Assembly (NCBI RefSeq): GCF_024345225.1
Contig: NZ_BROD01000001.1
Coordinates: 4,464,001 to 4,528,000, forward strand
Length of the DNA: 64,000 nt
Direction of reading: 5' to 3'
DNA from: Clostridium sp. TW13
GTDB taxonomy: Bacteria; Bacillota; Clostridia; Clostridiales; Clostridiaceae
A program made the translations under genes and the position numbers. Within the stretch, counting starts at the first letter, position 1, and each line of letters starts with the position of its first letter. Shown piece by piece: positions 26,078 to 33,911 of the stretch. Under the pieces are notes generated by a model. That model made no database searches, had not been told where the DNA came from, and saw nothing but the letters and a program-made list of their open reading frames with translations.

Positions 26078-28105
26078 TTACAAATCTTTTTCTATACCAT
26101 ATTTTTGGCACTTTAAAGATATTGTTCTATGAGTTAAGCCAAGTACTTTTCCAGCCTTATTATAACTTTTATATTTTTTCATTGCTAACTGAATAATTTG
26201 TTTCTCATATTCTTCAAATGTTAGTAAATCTCCATTAGATAGATCTATTAGGTTAACAGGAGCAGAAGTTATGGATTCATCTAAAGCGGTGCAAATATAT
26301 GAAGGAAAATCTCTAAATGTTAAGGTACTTCCTTCACATAAATTTATGGCCCTCTCAATTATATTTTCAAGTTCTCTTATATTGCCTGGCCAAGAATAAG
26401 CTTGGAGCTGATTTAGAATATCATTATTTATTCCTTGCACAGAAGTTGAAAGATGTCCATTTATTTTACTTATAAAATGTTCAACTAATAAAGGGATATC
26501 TTCTTTCCTGTCTCTTAATGGAGGAATGTTAATTGAAACAACATTTAATCTGTAGTACAAGTCTTCTCTAAAAGTGCCCTCTTTTATCATTTCTGATAAT
26601 ACTTTATTTGTTGCAGCAATAACTCTTATATCTATTTTTTGAGGTTTTAAGCCGCCTAGGCTATCTACTTCTTTTTCTTGTAGAACTCTTAGAAGTTTTG
26701 CCTGCATGGCAAGAGGCATATCCCCAATTTCATCTAAGAAGATTGTACCTCCGTCAGCAAGTTGAAACTTACCTGGTTTACTTTTTACTGCTCCAGTAAA
26801 AGCTCCTTTTTCATATCCAAAGAGTTCACTTTCTAACAGATTTTCTGGAATGGCAGCGCAGTTTACTCTTATAAACGGTTTGTCTTTTCTAGAGCTATTG
26901 TTATGAATTGCACTGGCAATGAGTTCTTTACCTGTCCCACTTTCACCGTGAACCAGTACAGTTGAGGTGGTTTTAGCAGCTTTTTCACAAATGAATAGTA
27001 CATCTGCCATGGATTTACTGGAAGATATAATATTTTTGAATGAACCCTTTAAAGATGTATGTTTTAAAAGTTCATCTTTGTAGAAATCGAGCTCCTCTTG
27101 AGATTTTTTAAGTTTGCTCATAAGTTCTTTTATTTCATTAACAGGTTTGGATGTAGAAATAATTCCGTTAAATACTCCATCTATGAAAATTGGTTCAACA
27201 GTGGTTAAAATATCAGTTCCATCTTTAGTGTGAAGAATATTTTCAACTTTTTCCTTTGTTCGCAGAGCTGAAGCTCTAAGTCCATTGGGGGAGATATCAT
27301 ACACAGATTTACCAATAAGCATATCATTAATAGAAAATTGCTTTTTATATGCAGGATTAACATAGTTAATTGTTCCATCAGGATTTACAAAGCATATTAA
27401 GTCATGGGAAGACGATAATATTTTTTGAAATTTTTCATTAACTTCTTTTATTCCTACCAATTCAGATACATCTTGAAATACAGCCATGGCTCCAATAACT
27501 TCGTTGTCCATAAATAAAGGACTTCTATTAATTGTACAAGTTTTGTTGTTTATATAAAGAATTTTTCCTAGTTCTTCACATTTCAAGTCCAGAATTTTAG
27601 GAAGGGAGCTGTTAGGAACTATTTTATTAACAGGTTTTCCTAAAGTTTCTTCTTCTTTAAGATTTAAAATATTCAAAGCATACTTATTTATATTTATAAT
27701 ATTTGAATATAAATCGATAACTATAATGCCTATTGGTGATTCACTTATTATTTGGTCAGTAACGATTTTACTTTCTTCTATAAATTTATCAATCTTATTC
27801 ATACTGATAGAATTATTTGGGCTATTATTAATATTCTCATCAATGTAAGAAATAAGCTCATTTAAAGCCATTTCGTTATTTTCATTTTCTTCTTTTGCAC
27901 CTAGTAGAAGTTTTTCAGAAGTTCCAATCTTCAATGAAATTAGAGCTAGCATACTTATACCGAGCCAATCAGTAAAGTCTTCTTTTTTTATGTATAATTT
28001 AGCTCCATATTTACTAGATATTTGTGATGCCTTATTTACAATCATGGCAGCTACACGAGTGTGCAAACCATTAGAGTCTAAAATTTCAATTTCTTTTGTA
28101 AGCAT
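26078..28105 (-). CDS. Sigma-54 enhancer-binding regulator with N-terminal HPr-like domain and PAS domains
   Basis: A 675-residue activator. Residues 1 to about 95 are an HPr-like domain with His15 in GLHTR, the phospho-acceptor position of HPr, while the Ser46 position is Asp46. Two PAS-like domains follow (about 105-215 and 217-325). The AAA+ domain (about 355-590) has Walker A GESGTGKE and the sigma-54 contact motif GAFTGA. A Fis-type helix-turn-helix ends the protein (AGKVLGLTHRTISLKCQKYG). It is divergent from ptsI (enzyme I), whose promoter is of sigma-54 type. Inference: it senses PTS phosphorylation flux through His15 and drives ptsI. Confidence 0.9.
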   Translation of the reverse strand: MLTKEIEILDSNGLHTRVAAMIVNKASQISSKYGAKLYIKKEDFTDWLGISMLALISLKIGTSEKLLLGAKEENENNEMALNELISYIDENINNSPNNSISMNKIDKFIEESKIVTDQIISESPIGIIVIDLYSNIININKYALNILNLKEEETLGKPVNKIVPNSSLPKILDLKCEELGKILYINNKTCTINRSPLFMDNEVIGAMAVFQDVSELVGIKEVNEKFQKILSSSHDLICFVNPDGTINYVNPAYKKQFSINDMLIGKSVYDISPNGLRASALRTKEKVENILHTKDGTDILTTVEPIFIDGVFNGIISTSKPVNEIKELMSKLKKSQEELDFYKDELLKHTSLKGSFKNIISSSKSMADVLFICEKAAKTTSTVLVHGESGTGKELIASAIHNNSSRKDKPFIRVNCAAIPENLLESELFGYEKGAFTGAVKSKPGKFQLADGGTIFLDEIGDMPLAMQAKLLRVLQEKEVDSLGGLKPQKIDIRVIAATNKVLSEMIKEGTFREDLYYRLNVVSINIPPLRDRKEDIPLLVEHFISKINGHLSTSVQGINNDILNQLQAYSWPGNIRELENIIERAINLCEGSTLTFRDFPSYICTALDESITSAPVNLIDLSNGDLLTFEEYEKQIIQLAMKKYKSYNKAGKVLGLTHRTISLKCQKYGIEKDL

Positions 28106-28118
28106 AAATACCTCTCTA

Positions 28119-28133
28119 TGATAAAAAATATCA
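28119..28133. promoter_or_regulatory. Candidate enhancer site 1 (inverted repeat)
   Basis: TGATA-N5-TATCA, 14 bases ahead of the activator start codon. Identical core to sites 2 and 3. Confidence 0.55.
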
Positions 28134-28147
28134 ATTTAATTATTGTA

Positions 28148-28162
28148 TGATAAAAAATATCA
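28148..28162. promoter_or_regulatory. Candidate enhancer site 2 (inverted repeat)
   Basis: Same 15-base sequence as site 1, TGATA-N5-TATCA, 29 bp further. Confidence 0.55.
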
Positions 28163-28236
28163 ATGTTAAATATATGTTGATTATAACACATATTATAGAA
28201 TATACATAAAAAAATATATTGGGAAAATAGAATGTG

Positions 28237-28253
28237 TTGATAAAAAGTATCAA
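28237..28253. promoter_or_regulatory. Candidate enhancer site 3 (inverted repeat)
   Basis: TTGATA-N5-TATCAA, the best palindrome of the three, about 150 bp upstream of the ptsI -24 element, a usual distance for enhancer-binding proteins. Confidence 0.6.
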
Positions 28254-28391
28254 GAAATTATTAAGTTATTGAATATGAATAATAGATAATGCACTTTGAG
28301 ATAATAAAATCATTGATAAATATTAAAAATTCACAAGGAAAATTCAAGTGAGAGTGCTATATAAAAATAAATTTATCTAAATCTAAAAAAG

Positions 28392-28409
28392 TTGGCACGG
28401 TATTTGCTT
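28392..28409 (+). promoter_or_regulatory. Sigma-54 (-24/-12) promoter of ptsI
   Basis: TTGGCACGGTATTTGCTT fits the TGGCAC-N5-TTGCW consensus with the invariant GG at 28394-28395 and GC at 28406-28407. It lies about 80 bases ahead of the start codon, facing ptsI. Confidence 0.85.
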
Positions 28410-28486
28410 ATAATATTAATGAGCAATTGTGAGAAAAATATTTTACAGTTTATTTTTATAGATATGTCTAAGGAGGAATATGAATT

Positions 28487-30106
28487 ATGATAAAAAAAGG
28501 TATTGCAGCATCTAAGGGTTATGCAATTGGAACAGTATTCATACAAGAACACGAAGAAATAGTTATAACAGATAAAAAAGTTGAAGATATAGCAGCAGAA
28601 AAAGAAAATTTAAAGAAAGCTTTAGAAGCATCAAGAGTTCAATTAGAAGCTATAAAAGCTAAAGCAGTAGAATCAATGGGAGCAGAAAAGGCAGAAGTTT
28701 TTGAAGCCCATATTACACTACTTGATGATCCAGAATTTACTGGAGCTATGGAATTAGAAGTAGATAGCAACTCAATAAATGCTATGAAAGCAGTTGAAAA
28801 TGTAACAAATACTTTTGTTATGATTTTTGAATCAATGGAAGATGCTTATATGAGAGAAAGAGCAGCTGACATTAAGGATGTTTCAAAGAGAATTATCGCA
28901 AACTTAGCTGGAAAAGGCGGAGAAGGTTTTGCAATAACAGAAGAAAATACAGTAGTTGTAGCTCATGATTTAACACCATCAGATACAGCTCAATTAGATA
29001 GAAGCAAGGTTGTAGGATTTATAACTAACATAGGTGGAAGAACTTCTCATGCAGCTATCATGGCTAGAACTTTAGAAATTCCAGCTGTACTTGGTTTAGG
29101 AGATATAACTAAAGCAGTTAAAACAGGAGATAAGGTTATAGTTGATGGTATAACAGGAGATGTAATCATCAATCCTTCAGCAGAAGTTTTAGCAGAATAT
29201 GAAGCTAAGAAAGAAAAATTCAGAGCAGAACAAGAAGAATTAAAGAAACTTATAGATGTTAAGACAGTAACTAAGGCTGGTAAGAGAGTTGAAGTTTGTG
29301 GAAACATAGGTAAGGCAGCTGACGTAGATCAAGTTCTTGCTAATGGTGGAGACGGAGTTGGTCTATTCAGAACAGAATTCTTATATATGGATAGAGATCA
29401 AGCACCTACAGAAGATGAACAATATGATTCATACAAATATGTTCTTGAAAAAATGGAAGGAAAACAAGTTGTTATAAGAACACTTGATATCGGTGGAGAT
29501 AAGACTCTTCCTTACTTACCATTACCAGAAGAAATGAATCCATTCCTTGGATACAGAGCAATAAGACTTTGCTTAGACAGAAAAGAAATATTCAAGGTTC
29601 AATTAAGAGCATTATTAAGAGCTTCTGTATACGGAAACTTATGCGTAATGTTCCCAATGATATCAGGATTAGAAGAATTTTTACAAGCTAAAGAAGTAGT
29701 AGAAGAATGTAAAGCTGAATTAAAGGCTGAAGGAAAAGAATACTCAGAAAAAATTCAATGGGGTATCATGGTTGAAATCCCAGCAGCAGCAGTTTACGCT
29801 GATGAATTAGCTAAACATGTTGACTTCTTCTCAATAGGAACAAATGACTTAATTCAATATACATTGGCTGCAGACAGAATGAGTGAAAAGGTATCATACC
29901 TATACAACCCAATGCACCCAGCAGTATTAAGATTAATTAAGATGACAATAGATGGAGCTCACTCTCAAGGTAAGTGGGTAGGAATGTGTGGAGAAATGGC
30001 TGGAGATGAAACAGCTATACCAACACTTGTGGAATATGGTTTAGATGAGTTCTCAATGAGTGCTACATCAATCTTAAATGCTAAGAAAATCATAATGGAA
30101 CAATAA
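28487..30106 (+). CDS. ptsI: Phosphoenolpyruvate-protein phosphotransferase (PTS enzyme I)
   Basis: A 539-residue enzyme I, the first step of the PTS: it takes phosphate from phosphoenolpyruvate and passes it to HPr for sugar uptake. The N-terminal domain has His188 in GGRTSHAAIMAR as the phosphorylated residue. The C-terminal barrel shows GVGLFRTEFLYMDR, DIGGDKTLPYLPLPEE and GICGEMAGD-like MCGEMAGDE. The ribosome site is AAGGAGG. Transcription is predicted from the sigma-54 promoter at 28392 under the divergent HPr-domain activator. It is monocistronic with a strong terminator; no ptsH (free HPr) is nearby. Confidence 0.95.
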   Translation: MIKKGIAASKGYAIGTVFIQEHEEIVITDKKVEDIAAEKENLKKALEASRVQLEAIKAKAVESMGAEKAEVFEAHITLLDDPEFTGAMELEVDSNSINAMKAVENVTNTFVMIFESMEDAYMRERAADIKDVSKRIIANLAGKGGEGFAITEENTVVVAHDLTPSDTAQLDRSKVVGFITNIGGRTSHAAIMARTLEIPAVLGLGDITKAVKTGDKVIVDGITGDVIINPSAEVLAEYEAKKEKFRAEQEELKKLIDVKTVTKAGKRVEVCGNIGKAADVDQVLANGGDGVGLFRTEFLYMDRDQAPTEDEQYDSYKYVLEKMEGKQVVIRTLDIGGDKTLPYLPLPEEMNPFLGYRAIRLCLDRKEIFKVQLRALLRASVYGNLCVMFPMISGLEEFLQAKEVVEECKAELKAEGKEYSEKIQWGIMVEIPAAAVYADELAKHVDFFSIGTNDLIQYTLAADRMSEKVSYLYNPMHPAVLRLIKMTIDGAHSQGKWVGMCGEMAGDETAIPTLVEYGLDEFSMSATSILNAKKIIMEQ

Positions 30107-30173
30107 TTAATACGTTAACTATATTATTAATATAAATATATAAGACACTTTTTATTAGTGTAATCCCAGATTT

Positions 30174-30204
30174 GGAGCTAAAGAAATTTAGCTCCGTTTT
30201 TTTT
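30174..30204 (+). terminator. Terminator after ptsI
   Basis: Perfect arms GGAGCTAAA and TTTAGCTCC around a stable GAAA tetraloop, followed by G and eight T residues. Confidence 0.95.
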
Positions 30205-30258
30205 ATTGCAATCTGTAATTAATTTATTAATAGAAGAGTTAATAATTATTTTTTAAGA

Positions 30259-31020
30259 TTATATCAGTTTAACATCTAATCTTTTTAACTCATGTTTAAT
30301 TTCATCTGAAATTTCTGAGTCACTTACTATAGCATCAAATTCTTGTAGGGTTGCAAATCTATAAGTGCTGTCTAGAGTGAATTTTTCATTTTCAACAAGT
30401 AAATACACCTCTTTGCTATTAGCAATTATAGTTTCCTTTAGATTGCCGTCTTCTAACTCCATAGTACCTACACAATTTGCAGTTAAATTTACACTGCAGC
30501 TTCCTAGAAAACATTTGCTAAACATATATTTAGAGATATTCTTAATTACTTCTGAGCCAAAAACTCCACCATGTTTTTTATTATATATACCACCAATGCA
30601 TATTAACTCAGCAGTTTCATTGTCACTAAATAGGGGGGGGATTATTGCCATGTTAGTAATTAGGGTTATGTGTTTATTGCTATTAGCTATTAATTTAGCT
30701 AATAGAAAGTTTATACTTGAAGTTTCTAAAAAAATCACATCTCCATCTATTATAAGGTCAAAAGCTTTTTTAGAGATTAAATCCTTACTATCTAAGTGCT
30801 CACTCATTCTAGTAGTTATAGAACTGTTTTTAGAAAGGGTTCTATTTAGAATGGCACCCCCATAAGTCCTTTTGAGAACTCCATCGCCTTCTAATCTTTG
30901 CAAATCTTTTCTAATCATACCTTCTGAAACATTAAAGTGTTCGCTTAGTTCTTTTACTTTCACTCTGCCATTTTTGTTAAGCATATGTAGAATTTGTTCT
31001 AATCTTTCTTCAGTAAACAT
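30259..31020 (-). CDS. DeoR-family transcriptional regulator
   Basis: A 253-residue sugar-metabolism type regulator. Residues 1-57 are the DeoR helix-turn-helix (RLEQILHMLNKNGRVKVKELSEHFNVSEGMIRKDLQRLEGDGVLKRTYGGA is the classical signature region). Residues 75-235 form the DeoR C-terminal sugar-phosphate sensor domain, with FLETSS and ITLITNM strands. It is divergent from a HAD phosphatase gene at 31329, which may be its target; a sugar phosphate would be the expected ligand. The ribosome site is AGGTGG. Confidence 0.88.
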   Translation of the reverse strand: MFTEERLEQILHMLNKNGRVKVKELSEHFNVSEGMIRKDLQRLEGDGVLKRTYGGAILNRTLSKNSSITTRMSEHLDSKDLISKKAFDLIIDGDVIFLETSSINFLLAKLIANSNKHITLITNMAIIPPLFSDNETAELICIGGIYNKKHGGVFGSEVIKNISKYMFSKCFLGSCSVNLTANCVGTMELEDGNLKETIIANSKEVYLLVENEKFTLDSTYRFATLQEFDAIVSDSEISDEIKHELKRLDVKLI

Positions 31021-31238
31021 CCATCCACCTCATCAATCATTATCATTTAGTGTTAATCTTTCATAGTATTATAGCATTTTTATTGAAATTTATAAAATGT
31101 CTTGAATAATAACATCAAATAATATAAAATAATATTAAACAATAACAAATGATAACAAGTGATATAAATATAAGAACTATTTTCAAATGGTATAATGTAG
31201 CGTTATAGGGAGAATGCCTAGCGTAATACTTTATATGT

Positions 31239-31290
31239 TTAGGTATCTTCAAAATTAGTTATAATTCTAGCTATGATTGAGGATACCTAA
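31239..31290 (+). other. Inverted repeat in the DeoR/HAD intergenic region
   Basis: Perfect 9-bp arms TTAGGTATC and GATACCTAA separated by 34 bases, 39 bases ahead of the HAD gene. It could be an operator pair or a leader hairpin. The rest of this 308-base gap (31021-31328) holds AACAAATGATAACAAGTGATA-like direct repeats near 31140-31162, possibly DeoR sites. Confidence 0.35.
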
Positions 31291-31328
31291 TTAATAACTA
31301 CTAAAGTAAAAATTTCAGGAGGGGTAAT

Positions 31329-32132
31329 ATGTACAAGTTGTTAGCAGTTGATATGGATGGGACATTATTAAATAGCAATAGAGTTATTTCAGAGGTAAAT
31401 AAAGAGGCAATAAAAAGGGCTATAGAAAAGGGTGTTAATGTTGTTATAACATCTGGAAGGGCACTTAAAGGAGTAGATGCTTTTTTAAAAGAAGTTAATT
31501 TAGTAGGAAAAAATCAGTACCTTATTGCAAATAATGGAGGAACTATATACAGAACCAGTGACTTTAAATGTATCTTTTATAAAGGATTAAGTGGGAAAGA
31601 TTTAATAAAAGCACGTGATTTAAGCAGAAAACTTGGACTTAATATGATAGCATACACTCATGAAGGAACTATTGCTGAAGAAGAAAATGAATTTACAATA
31701 TTCGAAAGAGAATATGTTGGAAATCCTGTTGAAATTATTGATTTTGATTCTGATATTCAGGCAGGGGATGAGATTACAAAGATATTATTTTCACAGACTG
31801 AAGAAATACTTTCAAAAAAGATGAGTGAATTTCCAAAAGAATTTTGCGGTGAATATAATTTGGTAAAAACTATGCCAACAGTTTTAGAAGTCATGGATAA
31901 AGATTGTAATAAGGGGTATGGTGTAAAAATTTTAGCGGACAAGCTAGGAATAAAAAAAGAAGAGATAATATGTATAGGGGATCAAGCTAATGATGTTGAA
32001 ATGATAACTTATGCAGGTCTTGGAGTTGCAATGGGAAATGCTATTCAGGAACTTAAGGATATAGCTCAATATGTAACATCAGATAATGATAATGATGGAG
32101 TAGCAGAGGTTATTGAAAAATTTATATTGTAG
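31329..32132 (+). CDS. Cof-type HAD-IIB family phosphatase
   Basis: A 267-residue cytoplasmic phosphatase of the same family as the product at 23976. Motif I is DMDGTLLNSN, motif II is VITSGRALKG, the Lys lies near KDCNKGYGVK, and motif IV is IGDQANDVEMI with MGNAIQELK after it. The likely substrates are sugar phosphates. Its divergent partner is a DeoR regulator, an arrangement that suggests control by carbohydrate phosphate levels. A clear GGAGGGG site precedes the ATG. Confidence 0.87.
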   Translation: MYKLLAVDMDGTLLNSNRVISEVNKEAIKRAIEKGVNVVITSGRALKGVDAFLKEVNLVGKNQYLIANNGGTIYRTSDFKCIFYKGLSGKDLIKARDLSRKLGLNMIAYTHEGTIAEEENEFTIFEREYVGNPVEIIDFDSDIQAGDEITKILFSQTEEILSKKMSEFPKEFCGEYNLVKTMPTVLEVMDKDCNKGYGVKILADKLGIKKEEIICIGDQANDVEMITYAGLGVAMGNAIQELKDIAQYVTSDNDNDGVAEVIEKFIL

Positions 32133-32166
32133 TATCTAAGTCAGTATTGTGTAAATTTATAAGGTT

Positions 32167-32256
32167 GTATATAGAACTGTTCCACATAAATGTTGGTAGA
32201 AAAATGTCTGATTTTTGTAACTTGTCCACCAACATTATTATGGAATAGTACTATAC
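32167..32256. repeat. 90-bp imperfect palindromic element
   Basis: About 30-base arms (CTGTTCC.CATAA.ATGTTGGT against ACCAACAT.ATTATGGAATAG, extended outwards by GTAT/ATAC) flank a loop that itself holds AAAAAT/ATTTTT. It lies between convergent genes with no T-run. It could be a small non-coding mobile palindrome or an mRNA end structure. Confidence 0.5.
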
Positions 32257-32282
32257 AAGTAATAGATATGATATATATATAA

Positions 32283-32308
32283 GATAGAAGTTGAAGACAA
32301 CTTCTATC
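32283..32308 (-). terminator. Hairpin at the end of the PH-domain/zinc-ribbon operon
   Basis: Perfect 11-bp arms GATAGAAGTTG and CAACTTCTATC with a 4-base loop, ten bases after the minus-strand stop. The following TCTTATAT is only moderately T-rich. Confidence 0.6.
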
Positions 32309-32317
32309 AAAATATCA

Positions 32318-32863
32318 CTATAAATCAATCTTAATTTTTCTATTTATCTTTTGAATTTCTAGACTTTCAATAAACTTTAATAAGTCTTCCTTAGCAAACC
32401 AAAATTCAGGGATAGTCATTTTTGAATGGCTATTAACACTTTTATTTTTCATTGCTTTTATCAAAATAGCATCTTGTCTGGTGTTAGCTTTTTTTATCAC
32501 ATCAATATCTGTGATTCGTATAATCTTAGTTGTTATTGCTCCATGAAGAATTACCTTTCCATCAATTACAGATAAAGTTATTCTCTTAGTCAACAATTTG
32601 AAGATTAGTGTAAAGCCATATAAAGGCATTAAAGAAAAGCATGATATCAATATACTTGTAATTATGTAGCCATCTGGATTTTTAAGTTTATTATCTGTTA
32701 TAAGTGAGAACAAAAGAGTGATAATCCCAGTTAGTAACAAGGCACATAGTGTGCCATAGAAAGCTAAAAATACTTTGTGTCCACTAGAATAATAAATCTG
32801 CTTATCTATAAAAGTTGTTCCTTTATACCATCTACTTCTTTTAAATTTTCTCTCAATCCCCAT
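32318..32863 (-). CDS. Membrane protein with bacterial PH-like domain
   Basis: A 181-residue protein. The ATG at 32863 has AAAGGAGA upstream; longer frames would run into the preceding gene. Two membrane helices (about residues 38-60 and 75-98) are followed by a soluble region (ITLSVIDGKVILHGAITTKIIRITDIDVIKK) that looks like a bacterial PH-like fold. The function is unknown. It begins two bases after the zinc-ribbon gene ends, so the two are tightly coupled. Confidence 0.65.
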   Translation of the reverse strand: MGIERKFKRSRWYKGTTFIDKQIYYSSGHKVFLAFYGTLCALLLTGIITLLFSLITDNKLKNPDGYIITSILISCFSLMPLYGFTLIFKLLTKRITLSVIDGKVILHGAITTKIIRITDIDVIKKANTRQDAILIKAMKNKSVNSHSKMTIPEFWFAKEDLLKFIESLEIQKINRKIKIDL

Positions 32864-32865
32864 TT

Positions 32866-33120
32866 TTAATCTCCTTTTAAATCTCTGTGTTCTTTCTTTA
32901 TAATCTTTACAGCAGAGTATTTGCCGCATTTTCGACATCTTACATATAGTTTAGTGAGAATACTAAAGCAATCAAGGTTATTTCCGAAGATTTCAAATAC
33001 ATGAGAACACTTGTTACATTGATAATTATGTTCTTCAGTAAATTTTATATTCCATAATCCTAAGATTAGAACAACAATACCTATGATAATAGCAATGGGA
33101 AGTATTATTATAATATTCAT
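32866..33120 (-). CDS. Small membrane-anchored zinc-ribbon protein
   Basis: An 84-residue protein with one N-terminal membrane helix (residues 2-22) and a cytoplasmic or external zinc ribbon formed by CNKC and CRKC about 26 residues apart. It is probably a partner of the PH-like membrane protein encoded two bases downstream. The ribosome site is AAGGAG. No function is established. Confidence 0.7.
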   Translation of the reverse strand: MNIIIILPIAIIIGIVVLILGLWNIKFTEEHNYQCNKCSHVFEIFGNNLDCFSILTKLYVRCRKCGKYSAVKIIKKEHRDLKGD

Positions 33121-33224
33121 TCTACACTCCTTCTTTAAAGAGAATTTACAATTATACTAAATTTGAAAATCATGAACACCATAACTGTAATATTACTTAA
33201 ATAACCCAATATCAAAGCACCCAA

Positions 33225-33303
33225 TTTATCCGATAGCTAGCATCCGTAACACTCCAACTTCTTTAAGTTGGAGATAACGGCTGCACGCTCCTGGATAAGT
33301 TCA
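33225..33303 (-). repeat. Hairpin-rich element, copy 2 (second half only)
   Basis: On the minus strand this runs from TGAACTTATCCAGGAGC to ATCGGATAAA and is nearly identical to the second half of copy 3 (57612-57690). The first hairpin is absent. Its left end is joined directly to the coding frame of the membrane protein at 33263, supplying that protein's last 12-13 residues. Confidence 0.75.
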
Positions 33304-33649
33304 TTTTCCCATATATATTCTTGTATGAAAAAAATCCGATTACTATTAGTACGATAAACATTACTAGACTATACAAGATATTAAACTTAAAACTTTGGGA
33401 GATAACAACGTGTGAAATTCCTAGAGTGGCTGAATAATTATGAAGACTATTAAATATATCGTAGATCATTAGTGCTATTGGTACTACAAAACCTTCAGTA
33501 AGAAAAACCATAATAGCAATTTTAAATATTTTCTTTTTCTCAATAAGAAATGCAACAATAACTTGAACAGCCATTGGTACTAAGCAATATAGGATGTTAA
33601 GAATATACAATAGATAAGATAAAATTGTCATTGAAAAAAATTCTTTCAT
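33263..33649 (-). CDS. Hypothetical four-helix membrane protein, C-terminus replaced by a repeat element
   Basis: A 128-residue integral membrane protein with four predicted helices and no recognised family. A good AAGGGGA site precedes the ATG. The last residues (MNLSRSVQPLSPT) are read from the repeat element copy 2, so the original C-terminus appears to have been lost or replaced by insertion. It may be a functional truncation or a decaying gene. Confidence 0.6.
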   Translation of the reverse strand: MKEFFSMTILSYLLYILNILYCLVPMAVQVIVAFLIEKKKIFKIAIMVFLTEGFVVPIALMIYDIFNSLHNYSATLGISHVVISQSFKFNILYSLVMFIVLIVIGFFSYKNIYGKMNLSRSVQPLSPT

Positions 33650-33911
33650 ATTGAATCCCCTTAAAGTTCGTTATATATTAATGATTTTATAAGAATAATC
33701 CTTCCGTAAAAAATAGACGAATTCATAATATAAATATTACCATATTTTCAATGAAGCGTATATACATTGGGAAATATTATGTTTACGTTTACTGAATTTT
33801 AGAGGGTAAAGTTAAGAAATTAATGATATAATCTTAAGAAATAATTAAGGTTTTATTAATATAAAATAAATGAGTTTTGGATAGAATTAGAAATGCAAAG
33901 GGGGTTAAAAA

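Noticed and set aside
33768-33782. CGTATA-like -10 ahead of the ABC permease as an ECF promoter
   Set aside because: No TGAAC-like -35 is found 16-17 bases upstream.
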